Positions 1 to 8,788 of a stretch of 64,000 nt of DNA are shown here, one piece after another (positions within the stretch are counted from its first letter, which is position 1; every line of letters begins with the position of its first letter). Under the pieces are notes generated by a model. The model did no database searches and had not been told where the DNA came from. It was given only the letters and a program-made list of their open reading frames with translations. The position numbers and the translations under genes were made by a program. Source of the DNA: Microbacterium terrisoli (GTDB lineage Bacteria > Actinomycetota > Actinomycetes > Actinomycetales > Microbacteriaceae); the NCBI RefSeq assembly GCF_030866805.1, contig NZ_CP133019.1:2232001-2296000 (forward strand), read 5' to 3'.

Positions 1-798
1 CGCGCCCAGCAGCATCCACGGTCCGAACGGAATCGCCGTCTTGCGCCCGGCGCGGCGCAGCAGAATCAGCAGGATGCCGAAGACTCCGCCGAACAGAAAT
101 GCGGCGAAGGCGCCCACCACGAGCGTGCTCCAGCCGACCCACCCGAGATACAGGCCGATCACGCCGGCGAGTTTGACGTCGCCGCCGCCCATGCCGCGCG
201 GACTGATCAGGCGAACGATGAAGTAGAAGACATACATCGCGGCGCCGCCGACGGCTGCCCGCAGCAGGCTCGACCAGTCGGCACCGAGCAGACACGCGAC
301 CGTGAACAGAATGAGCGTGACCGGGTATGCCGGCAGCACGATGCTGTTCGGCAGCCGATGCACGTCAAGATCGATGAGCGTGAGCACGATCGCCAAACTC
401 ACGAAGTAGAGATAGCCAACGAGCACAACCCACACACTCGGGTCATCCAAATAGGTCCCTGTGCGAGCCCCGGCGAAGCCGGCGCGAGACGAAGGGCCAG
501 TACCCGCTCCCCCACTGATGACCCACCACGTCACAACTACGAACGCCACCCCCGTGATCGCTTCAACAATCGGGTACCGCTTCGCGATCGGCGCCTTGCA
601 GTTCGAGCACCTGGCGCGCAGCGCGATCCACGACAGCACCGGCACGTTCTGGTACGCCCGAATTGGTGCGTCGCAGGCGGGGCACCGGCTCTCGCGCATA
701 AGCGAAACCTTTGCCGGCACACGGTACGCAACGACGTTGAGGAACGATCCGATGGCGAGCCCGAACAGGGCTGCGAAGATGAGAATGAAGGCAGTCAC
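1..798 (-). CDS. Prepilin peptidase (A24 family), 3' end cut by window edge
   Basis: This membrane aspartic peptidase cleaves and N-methylates type IV prepilins. The 266 visible residues start at a GTG preceded by GAGGAA, 8 bases after the stop of the pilin-like gene upstream. Residues 39-67 carry two CxxC pairs (C39/C42 and C64/C67), the zinc cluster of bifunctional enzymes. The two catalytic aspartates are visible as D143 in LIDLDVHRLPN and D207 in GMGGGDVKLAG. Several hydrophobic segments fit the usual polytopic fold. It is the last visible gene of the pilus operon and its C-terminus lies outside the window. The family assignment is firm. Confidence 0.93.
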   Translation of the reverse strand, partial: MTAFILIFAALFGLAIGSFLNVVAYRVPAKVSLMRESRCPACDAPIRAYQNVPVLSWIALRARCSNCKAPIAKRYPIVEAITGVAFVVVTWWVISGGAGTGPSSRAGFAGARTGTYLDDPSVWVVLVGYLYFVSLAIVLTLIDLDVHRLPNSIVLPAYPVTLILFTVACLLGADWSSLLRAAVGGAAMYVFYFIVRLISPRGMGGGDVKLAGVIGLYLGWVGWSTLVVGAFAAFLFGGVFGILLILLRRAGRKTAIPFGPWMLLGA

Positions 799-806
799 GG
801 GCTCAA

Positions 807-2369
807 CTATTCCTCGGCCTGCGTCAAGCGGATCGGCTTCTGCACTTGCACCAGTGTCCCGTGGGGCCCCGTGTCGGAGCTCGTCAAGTTGCAACTCAGA
901 TCGACGAGTGGCTGCCATGCCATCGGAACGCAGGTGAACTCGGGCTGAACCCAGTTGCTGCCGTCAGCACTGCCTGAGTAGTACTGACCGTGGAACGTGT
1001 CCTTGAAACTCCCGGTGATCTTAGGGATCCCGCAAGGGGTGTAGAACATCAGGTTGACGCCGGTCTCGGGCACGGCGACCATCGTGTCGGAAGCAGGGCC
1101 GTTGACGCACGTCGGCTTCTGGTCGGGAACGGAATCGGCGTGGATGACGAACAGCTGCGTTGTCTGTCCCACCGGAGAGGTGATCGTTCCGCCCATGTTC
1201 ACCGTGACTCGGCGATTCCCCGGGATCAGAAAAAGGGTGTCGTGCGGAACGACCACGGAACCGCCGATGGTGACAGTGACGTCGCCGCCGCACGACGAAT
1301 AGTCGATGCCCCAGCGGGTCTTGCCTGCGGGGAGCGCAGATTTGAGTTGAGCCGTCATATCTGCAGCGCACGAGCCAGCGGGCACGTCGTACCACTCGAC
1401 GTCATCACCCCACTGCCCACGATTCGCGCTGATATCGACCCACGTGGTCATGTCGTAGACCTGCTGCAGCGTGGGAACGAACACCGCTGGATCGGGTTGA
1501 CCGCCCTGTGCCGTGCCGCCGATGGTCAGGCTGCTCGAGCCGGGCGTGTAGGTGCCGCCGGCGGTCACGTTGCCCGCGATCGTCCCCTTGACATTGCTGA
1601 GATTGATGTCGCCCGTCGCACGAATGTCGGTGTCACCGGTAACTCGAGGGTTCAGCGGAGTCACGCCCACACTCAGTCCGTTGGTGCTGGAGGCCACCAC
1701 GCTGCCTGCTGTGGTGATGCCGCCGCCGACGGTCACACTATTCGAGCCGATCTGCACGTTGCCCTTCGCGTAGACGTTCCCCGTGACCGTGCACCCCTGG
1801 CTGAGAATCGCCTGGCCATTGAGCACCCAGAGATCGCCGTCGATGGTCGACTTGCTCGTCCCGCAGTCGTAATCTCCATGACGCACGACCACGGTGCCGG
1901 CATATGACGCGTGAGTCACCGTGAACGTGCCGTCGATGTACGCGAGAGAACCGCCAGGCTGGTTCTCATACGTTACGAGACGCTCATACACGGCTGTGAT
2001 CTTCGTCGAGTCACCGTTCACGTCGAATCCCGTCGACGTGATCGTGAATGTGTCAGTTCCGGTACTGCTCGGGCAATGGTCTGCCTGTGCCGTGTAGAAC
2101 GGGCCGGCGGCACTGCCGAGCGGGTTCGAGGCAGTGAGCGTGCACGTGCTTGCCAGGACGTTGGCGAGCACAGCATCCCGACCGGACTCTGCAGCGATGA
2201 ACGCTTGTGTGGACGCCTTGTTCTGAGTGTTCGACTGAATCGTGAAGATGACGGTTCCAGCAATGAGGACGGCGGCAATAGCGCCGACGAACATGATCAG
2301 GAGCACGGCCACGAGGGCGACACCCTCGTCTTCTCGCGCCAGCATCACGCGCAGTCGGTTCAGACTCAT
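807..2369 (-). CDS. PilX-like pilus-associated protein
   Basis: This is a large pilin-like protein of 520 residues. The N-terminus has a short basic leader ending in EDEG followed by a hydrophobic segment (residues 17-42) that reads VALVAVLLIMF, typical of PilX N-terminal domains. The glutamate usually found at mature position 5 is replaced by alanine. The rest is a Thr/Ser/Gly-rich extracytoplasmic region with repeated short beta-like stretches, and paired cysteines probably form disulfides. The ATG at 2369 was chosen because it overlaps the upstream stop by 4 bp; an ATG 9 bases earlier is possible. It probably forms a minor pilus component or tip protein. Its exact role is unknown. Confidence 0.8.
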   Translation of the reverse strand: MSLNRLRVMLAREDEGVALVAVLLIMFVGAIAAVLIAGTVIFTIQSNTQNKASTQAFIAAESGRDAVLANVLASTCTLTASNPLGSAAGPFYTAQADHCPSSTGTDTFTITSTGFDVNGDSTKITAVYERLVTYENQPGGSLAYIDGTFTVTHASYAGTVVVRHGDYDCGTSKSTIDGDLWVLNGQAILSQGCTVTGNVYAKGNVQIGSNSVTVGGGITTAGSVVASSTNGLSVGVTPLNPRVTGDTDIRATGDINLSNVKGTIAGNVTAGGTYTPGSSSLTIGGTAQGGQPDPAVFVPTLQQVYDMTTWVDISANRGQWGDDVEWYDVPAGSCAADMTAQLKSALPAGKTRWGIDYSSCGGDVTVTIGGSVVVPHDTLFLIPGNRRVTVNMGGTITSPVGQTTQLFVIHADSVPDQKPTCVNGPASDTMVAVPETGVNLMFYTPCGIPKITGSFKDTFHGQYYSGSADGSNWVQPEFTCVPMAWQPLVDLSCNLTSSDTGPHGTLVQVQKPIRLTQAEE

Positions 2370-2902
2370 TCCCAGCACCCGCCCATCGTTCCCAATGTCT
2401 GGTTGCGTGTATACGTGTCACCGGTGAACCGCACCGGTGCGGAGTCGCTCGTCGCATCGAACGCGTACGCGACACCCGTCGTGTCAAGCTCGGTGAACAG
2501 GGGAACACCACTGACCGATTCCACCCGTTCTTGCCACACTGGCCACGTCCCGATGGCCGGCTCGGTAGTGTTCGAGCTGATAGTCATGCTCAGGCCCGCT
2601 CCCGTGAGTGCAAAGCCTTGACACTGACGGTCACCGGTGAACGACGTGTTCACTTCGAGCGTGGCACCGGAGTCCAGCACCTTGAAGTCCACTGCGTTGC
2701 GCATGGCTCTCTCGATCTCCGAAGACACGAGCTGGCCGCGTGTGGTTGCCTGCGTCTGCGACGTCACACTCGCCTGCGCTTTCCACGTGTTGATGAAGAG
2801 CATCGTGATCACGCTCATCACGATGCCGAGCACCACGATGTAGACGATCAGCTCCACGAGGGTGATGCCGTCGTCGTCGTGCGCTGAGGTCGAAGAAGTC
2901 AT
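2366..2902 (-). CDS. Minor pilin, PilW/GspJ-like
   Basis: This 178-residue protein has a class III signal: a leader ending DDDG, then ITLVELIVYIVVLGIVMSV, with the conserved Glu five residues after the cleavage glycine (G12, E17). The body is a short pseudopilin-like domain with two cysteines near the end. It overlaps both neighbours by 4 bp (ATGA), so it is translationally coupled within the pilus operon. It is probably a minor pilin that primes pilus assembly. The family is clear from the signal, but which minor pilin it corresponds to is inference. Confidence 0.85.
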   Translation of the reverse strand: MTSSTSAHDDDGITLVELIVYIVVLGIVMSVITMLFINTWKAQASVTSQTQATTRGQLVSSEIERAMRNAVDFKVLDSGATLEVNTSFTGDRQCQGFALTGAGLSMTISSNTTEPAIGTWPVWQERVESVSGVPLFTELDTTGVAYAFDATSDSAPVRFTGDTYTRNQTLGTMGGCWE

Positions 2903-3282
2903 GGCGCAGGAATGAAGATCAATGCGTCGACAGAAGCAAGTGTTGTCATACCCTGCTTCGCCGTGATGGTGAGGCGGCTGGTGTCGCCGGGAGTACAGGC
3001 GCCCGCGACCGTCGTCGTGGTGAAATTGTGGCCGGCACCGTCTGGGAAGATGCGACCGCCGGCGAGGGCGGCAAGCCCGGCGCAGCTAGTGGCGTTCTCA
3101 CGGGCCTGATCAACAAGCGCGCTCAATTGCCGCGTCGCCGTTGCGACCGTCGACTGCTCGGACGAATACCGAATGCCGTTGATCATCACCGGCAGGATCG
3201 CCACCGCGATGATCCCTAGTAGGAACAGTGCGATGACGATCTCGACGAGGCCAAAGCCTGAATCATCAGATCTCCGATGCAC
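2899..3282 (-). CDS. Minor pilin, PilV/GspI-like
   Basis: This 127-residue protein has a type IV prepilin signal: leader MHRRSDDSG, then FGLVEIVIALFLLGIIAV, with Glu at mature position 5 (E14). The globular part is short and contains two cysteines (in SCAGL and GACTPG) that could pair. It lies between the major pilin and the PilW-like gene and overlaps the latter by 4 bp. It is likely a minor pilin processed by the peptidase at 1-798. Confidence 0.85.
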   Translation of the reverse strand: MHRRSDDSGFGLVEIVIALFLLGIIAVAILPVMINGIRYSSEQSTVATATRQLSALVDQARENATSCAGLAALAGGRIFPDGAGHNFTTTTVAGACTPGDTSRLTITAKQGMTTLASVDALIFIPAP

Positions 3283-3357
3283 CTGTGGCCCTCCGGTCGA
3301 CTCTGAGTAGCACCGGGACCGTCACACATGGTGCCGGCCCCGGTGCGCGTGGTTGGA

Positions 3358-3780
3358 TCAGTGACCGCCGGCTTGGGCCGCAGTACATCCGGGGCCGACA
3401 CCCCACGCGGTGTAGTTTCCGCCGGTATACGTTGCCACAACGCAGATCGTCGAAATGTCCACGCCGGTGATGGTCGCCGCCACTGCCGAGACGGGAGCCT
3501 TCGTGAGATCGGCGAAAGTCGCGCCCGTAACGTCAGCCGTAACTGCGCCGCTCTTCGACGCGATGATTGCTGCAGCTGTCGCACCGTTGGCAGCCGCAGA
3601 CTGCGCTGCGGCGTCGTTGGCATTCTTCTGGATGTTCGCGAAGATCGGGATCGCGATGGCGGCCAGGATGCCGATGATCACCACGACGATGATCAGCTCG
3701 ATGAGCGAGAAGCCGGCCTCGCCGCTTTCCTCACGTTCGGCCTTCTTGGCCTCGATGAGGTTATGGATGGTGTTACGCAT
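3358..3780 (-). CDS. Type IVa major pilin, PilA-like
   Basis: This 140-residue pilin opens the operon. The leader is 23 residues long and ends EAG. The mature N-terminus FSLIELIIVVVIIGILAAIA carries the Glu at position 5 and the standard hydrophobic assembly helix, followed by PIFANIQKNAND. The remainder is Ala/Thr-rich, with a cysteine pair near the C-terminus (STICVV and GPGCTAA) that would close the usual D-loop. A 75-bp gap separates it from the next minor pilin gene. That gap could allow differential expression of the major subunit. Confidence 0.92.
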   Translation of the reverse strand: MRNTIHNLIEAKKAEREESGEAGFSLIELIIVVVIIGILAAIAIPIFANIQKNANDAAAQSAAANGATAAAIIASKSGAVTADVTGATFADLTKAPVSAVAATITGVDISTICVVATYTGGNYTAWGVGPGCTAAQAGGH

Positions 3781-3867
3781 CTGCGTCTCCTGTCAGATAT
3801 GGACAAAGACACCAGGTCAGTCCAACTCCGACGGGCGAATCGCACGCGGCACAACATCGAGCCGCAA

Positions 3868-3923
3868 ATCCCCAGACGTGCGAGTCGACTCCCCAGTGAG
3901 GGGCGGAGCGGCATCCCCAGACG
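3868..3923 (-). promoter_or_regulatory. Three CTGGGGA repeats upstream of pilA
   Basis: In the 273-bp stretch between pilA and the VanZ-like gene, the heptamer CTGGGGA (minus strand) occurs three times. The CCCC cores sit at 3870, 3891 and 3915. Spacings of 21 and 24 bp put the copies on roughly one face of the helix. The outer two copies share the longer CGTCTGGGGAT. This fits a tandem activator or repressor site for the pilus operon. A 10-bp palindrome, GAGATATCTC, lies at 3955-3964. Function is inferred from spacing only. Confidence 0.4.
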
Positions 3924-4053
3924 CCGTCGTGCTCCGTCCCTGCAAGTATCATGAGAGATATCTCACGATTTTGCAAGTCCTGGTTTGAAAATCGTTATGC
4001 GGAACCTCGAGAAGCCCTGAGTCCTAGCGGCGTAAGTCGCCTCGAGGACCGGA

Positions 4054-4632
4054 TCACAGCTGCAATCTGATGACGAACAGCAGATAGAAGAACACCGGCA
4101 CGACCAGCAGCGACAGTGCCGCCACCACCGCGATCACGCGACTCCAGCGGCGCAAGATCAGGCGCAGGGCAGTGAAGAACAGGATGCCGACGAGCCCGCC
4201 GAGCGTGTTCAAGATGACGTCATCGATGTCTGAGGAGCCGAGTCCGAAGACGCCCTGAACGACCTCTACCGCGACGCTCGCACAGACGACGATGAGCAGA
4301 TTCGTCCAGATGCCGGTGCGGCGGCGCAGCAGAGGCAAGAAGACGCCGAGCGGAGCAAAGGCGACGATGTTGCCCACGACGTTGCCGAGCGCGAACCTCT
4401 GCACCGTCGCCGCATCGTTGAACAGGTAATGCGAGATGGTCGCGAACGGAATCAGGTTCATTCGCTGCTCGACGCCGGCCGGCCGCGAGAACAGCAGCAG
4501 CTTGAGCAGGACGATGGCGTACACGACGAACACGGCCCAGATGACCACCGTGCCAACTTTTGCGAGCGTCGGCAGCGTGCGCCATGTCGGCGCATCGCCT
4601 CGGGCGGCGTCGGCTTTCAGCTGCATCTGCAC
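4054..4632 (-). CDS. VanZ-family membrane protein
   Basis: This 192-residue protein has about five hydrophobic segments and the VanZ-type signature around MNLIPFATI, NVVGNIVAFAPLGVFLPLL and VEVVQGVFGLGSSDIDDVILNTLGG. VanZ-like proteins are membrane proteins linked in some species to teicoplanin resistance or cell-wall properties, but most family members have no known function. It stands alone, with about 70 bp to the YihY-like gene upstream. Confidence 0.85.
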   Translation of the reverse strand: MQMQLKADAARGDAPTWRTLPTLAKVGTVVIWAVFVVYAIVLLKLLLFSRPAGVEQRMNLIPFATISHYLFNDAATVQRFALGNVVGNIVAFAPLGVFLPLLRRRTGIWTNLLIVVCASVAVEVVQGVFGLGSSDIDDVILNTLGGLVGILFFTALRLILRRWSRVIAVVAALSLLVVPVFFYLLFVIRLQL

Positions 4633-4703
4633 TCAGGGATCGTACCGAGCGGAGCTACGTGCTTCCCGATCGACTCGAGCGCGTTTCGACTGGCCGCGCT
4701 CGC

Positions 4704-5681
4704 TCAACGATCGGTGAGCGCGGAGCGGGCGCGCTCGAGTTCCGCGGTTGCGAGGGCCACGGCATCCTCTGCGTTCTGCACCCGCCGCTGAGCGAACGTC
4801 GATGCGCCGTATTTGGCGCGGACTCGGTCGTCGATCTCCTGCACCCCGACCACGATGTACGAACAGGCGATGAGCATGACCTGAGCCGACAGGTTGAACC
4901 ACAGCAGCAGGGCGATCAGCGACGCGAACGACGCCAGCAGCGGGTTGCTGCCCGCTCCTCGCACGAACAGGGTCGACAGCTCTTGCAGCACGATCAGGCC
5001 GACGGCTCCGATGAGCGCGCCAGGGATGATCGTGCGGGCGGGCGCTTTCATCCCCGACAGGGCGACGAACAGCAGCGCGATGAGGGCGGCATCCAGCGCG
5101 AAGACCACCACGATCGACAGCACGGTCACCGCGACGCCGGCGAGCGCGCTGCCCGCCCATCCGCTGACCAGGCCGATCAGCTCGGTGCCGAAGAACGTCG
5201 CGGCCGAGGAGATCGCGAGGCCGACGGCGATCGCGACGGCAAGGCCCAGGTTGCGCAGCAGCACCCACAGCCAGAACACGTCGTCTGCTCCGCGGTCGGC
5301 GAGCACGCGCAGCGCGGAACGCGTCGATGAGATCGCGCCGATCGCCGCACCCACCAGGCCCACGAGCGAGATGACGCCCGCCAGCGTCAGGGCGGCCGGC
5401 GCCTGCAGCTGGGCCGGGTCGATGACTCCGCCGTCACCGATGAGGCCCGGGATCGCGGCATCCACCCCCTGGATCAGGGCGGCTCGCGCCTCGTCGTTGC
5501 CGGCCAGCCAGGCAGCTGCCACGGTGAACCCCAGCAGCACCGCGGCGAACACGCTGAACAGCGCACGGTACGTGATGCTGTCGGCCAGCTGCGGCCCGCG
5601 GTGCTCGCTGTAGTGCAAGAACGCGCGCACGGGCTTCTTGCTCAGCGCCCACGCCGTGAGGCGGGCGATCATGGCCTTCAT
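4704..5681 (-). CDS. YihY/BrkB-family membrane protein
   Basis: This 325-residue polytopic protein has the YihY/virulence factor BrkB pattern. The N-terminus has RAFLHYSEHRGPQLADSITY, followed by six predicted membrane helices and the typical WLWVLLRN and GALLWFN-like segments. The charged C-terminal tail is rich in Ala, Arg and Glu and probably forms a coiled coil. The start at 5681 overlaps the DUF385 stop by 4 bp (ATGA), so the two genes are probably co-transcribed. The biochemical role of the family is not settled. Confidence 0.85.
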   Translation of the reverse strand: MKAMIARLTAWALSKKPVRAFLHYSEHRGPQLADSITYRALFSVFAAVLLGFTVAAAWLAGNDEARAALIQGVDAAIPGLIGDGGVIDPAQLQAPAALTLAGVISLVGLVGAAIGAISSTRSALRVLADRGADDVFWLWVLLRNLGLAVAIAVGLAISSAATFFGTELIGLVSGWAGSALAGVAVTVLSIVVVFALDAALIALLFVALSGMKAPARTIIPGALIGAVGLIVLQELSTLFVRGAGSNPLLASFASLIALLLWFNLSAQVMLIACSYIVVGVQEIDDRVRAKYGASTFAQRRVQNAEDAVALATAELERARSALTDR

Positions 5682-6076
5682 GACTGGGCCCCCGACGCCT
5701 CGTGCAGGAATCGGAAGTCGTGGCGGCGCAAGATCCTGAGCACGACCGCGCGGGCGTTGCCGAACGCCTTCAGCCCCTCTTCGGTGCTGCACGGCTCGAT
5801 GCGGTCGATGTGATTCTCGACGCCCTTGTACACGACGTCGCAATGCCCGGCCGCGACGATGTTGCGATACCAGTTGACCTGCGGCCCATAGGTGAGCTCG
5901 GCGACGAAGCCGTCGGGGCGCCGGGCCAGAATGACGGGGGTTTCGAAGGTCTTCCCCGACGTGCGTCCGACGTGACGCACCAGCGAGAACGGACCACGGC
6001 CGGCGCGCGCGGCACGCAGCGTCAGCGGATTGAGCGTGTGCTTGAGCACAGTCAGGAATGCGGTGCGGATGCCCAT
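5678..6076 (-). CDS. DUF385 / F420-type nitroreductase-family protein
   Basis: This 132-residue protein matches small actinobacterial deazaflavin-dependent nitroreductase (Ddn/DUF385) proteins. Visible signatures are LVRHVGRTSGKTFETPVILARRPDGFVAELTYG and NWYRNIVAAGHCDV, quoted here as separate blocks of the flavin-binding split barrel. The family uses F420H2 or flavins to reduce diverse substrates; the substrate here is unknown. AAGGGA lies upstream of the ATG. It is translationally coupled to the YihY-like gene. Confidence 0.85.
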   Translation of the reverse strand: MGIRTAFLTVLKHTLNPLTLRAARAGRGPFSLVRHVGRTSGKTFETPVILARRPDGFVAELTYGPQVNWYRNIVAAGHCDVVYKGVENHIDRIEPCSTEEGLKAFGNARAVVLRILRRHDFRFLHEASGAQS

Positions 6077-6163
6077 GTGCCATCCCTTCGTCGGCTGGAC
6101 CCCTCGTCGAGACCCCTGCCCACCACGTTAGACGGCGCCTGTTCAAGCCCACAGACCCGTGGC

Positions 6164-6370
6164 ATGCTGTGGAGAGTGACGACGACGCGCGTGCAGCTCC
6201 CGGTCGCGCTGCGATTGGGCACTCCTGACGCAGCGGATGCGTTCCGCAGGGTCAAAGAGGCGGGCAGCACCCTCCACAACGAGGAGCCGATCTCGATTGG
6301 TGGCGGCTCCCCGATGTTCTTCTTCGACGACCCGTTCGGAAACGGGCTCGTGTATATCCAAGAGGACTGA
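6164..6370 (+). pseudogene. Truncated glyoxalase/VOC-domain remnant
   Basis: This open frame encodes 68 residues ending MFFFDDPFGNGLVYIQED, which is the C-terminal strand pattern of glyoxalase/bleomycin-resistance (VOC) proteins. A complete domain needs about 110-120 residues. The N-terminal half with its first metal ligand is missing, and the preceding bases (6077-6163) do not encode it in any frame. No convincing ribosome site is seen. It is most likely a gene remnant. Confidence 0.6.
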
Positions 6371-6483
6371 TCGCCGGCGGCGGTTCCGTGCGGGTATACC
6401 CTGAGACCGGCCGCTGAGCCACGCACGAACACATCCCGACGGCTGACCCAGGGGCAGCAGCTTCAAGGAAGAGGTGTGTTCTC

Positions 6484-7839
6484 GTGCCCGATGAGAGTCT
6501 CGAAGACCGGATTCAGCGGTTTGGCAGCCCTGTCAGGATGCTTCGCAGTGCGCCGTCACTGAAGTTCCCTTTCCTGTACCCGCCGGAGTACTCTTCCTGG
6601 GACGACGAGCAGCGCGCCTGGAAGACGACATCCGTCCTGTTCGACCAGTCGCATCACATGGCCGACCTCCGGGTCGAAGGCCCGGACACCAAGAAGCTGT
6701 TCTCAGACCTCGGTGTGAACAGCATGGCCACGTTCGGCAAGGACCGGGCCAAGCAGTTCATCGCGTGCAGCCCCGGCGGCCGGTTCATCGGCGATGGAAT
6801 CCTGTTCGGACTCGACGACGACCGATACAGCTTGGTCGGTGGCCCGCTCGCGTTCAACTGGGTGGCCTACCAGGCCGAGGCCGGCGACTATGACGTGAAG
6901 GTGGTGAAGGATCCGCCGACCGCGTTCAATCCGGGTCGTCGGCAGATGTACCGCTACGAGCTGAACGGGCCGCGTTCGGGCGAGATCCTGGCGAAGGCGC
7001 AGGGAGCGGCGATGCCGCAGATCGGCTTCTTCCACATGGGAGAGCTCACGATCGCGGGCAAGCACGTGCGCGTTCTGAACCACACGATGGCGGGTGCGCC
7101 AGGCCTGGAGAACACCGGTCTGGAGCTGATGGGTCCGATCGACGACGGCCCGACGGTGCTTGAGGCGATCGTCGCCGCAGGTGAGGAGTTCGGCATGCGC
7201 CGCGGCGGCTCGCGCGCCTATCTCACGACCGCCCGCGAATCCGGCTGGATCCCGCTCGTCGTCCCCGCGATCTATACCGGTGAGGACCTGAAGCCATATC
7301 GCGAATGGCTGAACCCGCGAGGGCTGGAGGGGCACGCGTCGCTTCAAGGCAGCTTCGACTCGGACGACATCGAGGACTACTACGCGACGCCGTGGGACCT
7401 CGGCTACGGGAACATCATCCGGTTCGACCACGACTTCATCGGTCGCGACGCGCTGGAGCGCCTGGCGGACCAGCCGCATCGACGGAAGGTGTGGCTCGTG
7501 TGGGACAGCAGCGATGTGATGGACGTGTTCGAGCGGAGCTTGTTCGGCGACGGCGTGCGGCCGCGGATTCTGGACCTGCCGAATTCCGAGTACGGCACGC
7601 TCATCTTCGACAAGGTCCTCGCCGGTGATCGCCTCGTCGGGATGTCCACGTGGGCCGGCTACACGGCGAACGCGCGGGCGTTCCAGTCGCTGGCGATGGT
7701 CGACGAGGACGCCGCACAGGACGGCGCCGTCGTCACCGTCCTCTGGGGCCAGCCCGATGGCGGGAAATCGACGCCATTCCTCGTCCCGCATGTGCAAGCC
7801 GAGATCCGTGCTCGCATCCGCCTGCAGCCGCCCGACTGA
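6484..7839 (+). CDS. LigM-like tetrahydrofolate-dependent O-demethylase (GcvT fold)
   Basis: This 451-residue protein belongs to the GcvT/aminomethyltransferase superfamily. By recall it resembles LigM, the vanillate/3-O-methylgallate demethylase of Sphingobium, over most of its length. Shared blocks include SVLFDQSHHMADL, HMGELTIAGKHVRVLNH, SRAYLTTARESGWIP and DIEDYYATPWDLGYG followed by FDHDFIGRDALE. Such enzymes pass a methyl group from a methoxy or N-methyl substrate to tetrahydrofolate in the cytoplasm. The GTG start follows AGGAAGAGG. No ring-cleavage or folate C1 genes lie beside it, so the substrate is open. It could also act on an N-methyl compound. Confidence 0.8.
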   Translation: MPDESLEDRIQRFGSPVRMLRSAPSLKFPFLYPPEYSSWDDEQRAWKTTSVLFDQSHHMADLRVEGPDTKKLFSDLGVNSMATFGKDRAKQFIACSPGGRFIGDGILFGLDDDRYSLVGGPLAFNWVAYQAEAGDYDVKVVKDPPTAFNPGRRQMYRYELNGPRSGEILAKAQGAAMPQIGFFHMGELTIAGKHVRVLNHTMAGAPGLENTGLELMGPIDDGPTVLEAIVAAGEEFGMRRGGSRAYLTTARESGWIPLVVPAIYTGEDLKPYREWLNPRGLEGHASLQGSFDSDDIEDYYATPWDLGYGNIIRFDHDFIGRDALERLADQPHRRKVWLVWDSSDVMDVFERSLFGDGVRPRILDLPNSEYGTLIFDKVLAGDRLVGMSTWAGYTANARAFQSLAMVDEDAAQDGAVVTVLWGQPDGGKSTPFLVPHVQAEIRARIRLQPPD

Positions 7840-7926
7840 ATCCCACGCCCCCAGCCCTCTCAGCCGCTGCCAGCGAACACGGTCGCCGGGCACGCGATGG
7901 GCGGAGCATGCACCCAACGAGCCCTT

Positions 7927-8697
7927 TCACCAGGGCGCGCGCGTGCCGTCCCACGACCACAGGGCGCCGGACGGGCCGTCGTCGGGCAGCAGCGCCAGGC
8001 GGATGACGCCCTCTGCGGCCTCGGCAGGGTCCCCTGCCGAGGCGGGAATGTTCGGCAGCAGGTTCGTCGCGCGCAGGCCGGGAGCCAGCGCATTGACCTT
8101 GAAGCGCTCGCCGAGCGCCTGCGCGGTCAGCAGGGTCACTGCGTTGACTGCGGCCTTCGACGAGCGGTAGGCGATGCCGCTGCCGCGCACCGCCTGCCAG
8201 TCGAATTGCGGGTTCGGGCCGCTGTTCCAGGCCAGCGAGCCGGTGCCGCTCGACACGTTCACGATGCGCGGACGCGCCGACCGCTGCAGCGTCGGCAGAA
8301 ACGCCTCGGTGACCGACACGACGCCGAACACGTTCGTCTCGTACGCACGGCGGAACTGCGCAGCATCGGTGTGCGCGATGTCTTCGCCCCCGGGATTGAT
8401 GCCGGCGTTGTTGATCAGGATGTCGAGCTCGCCGACTTCGCGCACTGCGCGATCGATCGAGTCGGGATCGGTCACGTCGAGCTGCACAGCTCTGACGTCT
8501 TCGCCGATGGATGCCGCAGCCGCCGCACCCTTCTCACGAGAACGCGCCGCGACCCAGACCGAGACGCCGAGCCTGTGCAGGCCGGTGGCGACGGCCAGCC
8601 CGATGCCGCTGTTCGCACCGGTGACGAGGGCCACGGTGCCCGATGGCGGCGCCGTCGTGATCGGTAGCCGGTCGAGGGATGTGGATTCGTTGGCCAT
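7927..8697 (-). CDS. SDR-family oxidoreductase
   Basis: This 256-residue short-chain dehydrogenase has the cofactor motif TGANSGIG near residue 26, then LDVTD, NNAG and a catalytic Ser (NVSSGTGS) with a downstream Tyr-x-x-x-Lys (YRSSK). The insertion between Ser and Tyr is typical of light-dependent protochlorophyllide reductase or retinol-dehydrogenase-like SDRs. The substrate is unknown. It is divergent from a TetR gene, and the two share an intergenic region with two operator-like palindromes, so it is likely the repressor's target. Confidence 0.88.
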   Translation of the reverse strand: MANESTSLDRLPITTAPPSGTVALVTGANSGIGLAVATGLHRLGVSVWVAARSREKGAAAAASIGEDVRAVQLDVTDPDSIDRAVREVGELDILINNAGINPGGEDIAHTDAAQFRRAYETNVFGVVSVTEAFLPTLQRSARPRIVNVSSGTGSLAWNSGPNPQFDWQAVRGSGIAYRSSKAAVNAVTLLTAQALGERFKVNALAPGLRATNLLPNIPASAGDPAEAAEGVIRLALLPDDGPSGALWSWDGTRAPW

Positions 8698-8725
8698 GAG
8701 GGGCCTCCTCTGCGATACTGGATGC

Positions 8726-8747
8726 GAAACGGAGAGGCATCCGCTTC
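8726..8747. promoter_or_regulatory. TetR operator candidate 1
   Basis: This imperfect palindrome lies between the divergent SDR and TetR genes. Arm GAAACGGA pairs with TCCGCTTC across a 6-base centre, with one mismatch per arm. It shares CGAAACGGAG with the second site 39 bp away. Confidence 0.55.
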
Positions 8748-8762
8748 AACAGGGAGACTACC

Positions 8763-8788
8763 ACGAAACGGAGTGTCCTCCACTTTGT
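8763..8788. promoter_or_regulatory. TetR operator candidate 2
   Basis: This is a second imperfect palindrome, ACGAAACGGAG paired with CTCCACTTTGT around a 4-base centre (8 of 11 positions match). It overlaps the probable start of the TetR gene, as expected for autorepression. Confidence 0.55.

Noticed and set aside
3780..4053. Possible c-di-GMP riboswitch before pilA
   Set aside because: I looked for the GEMM core and its tetraloop-receptor pattern and did not find them. The only clear structures are the direct repeats and one short palindrome.
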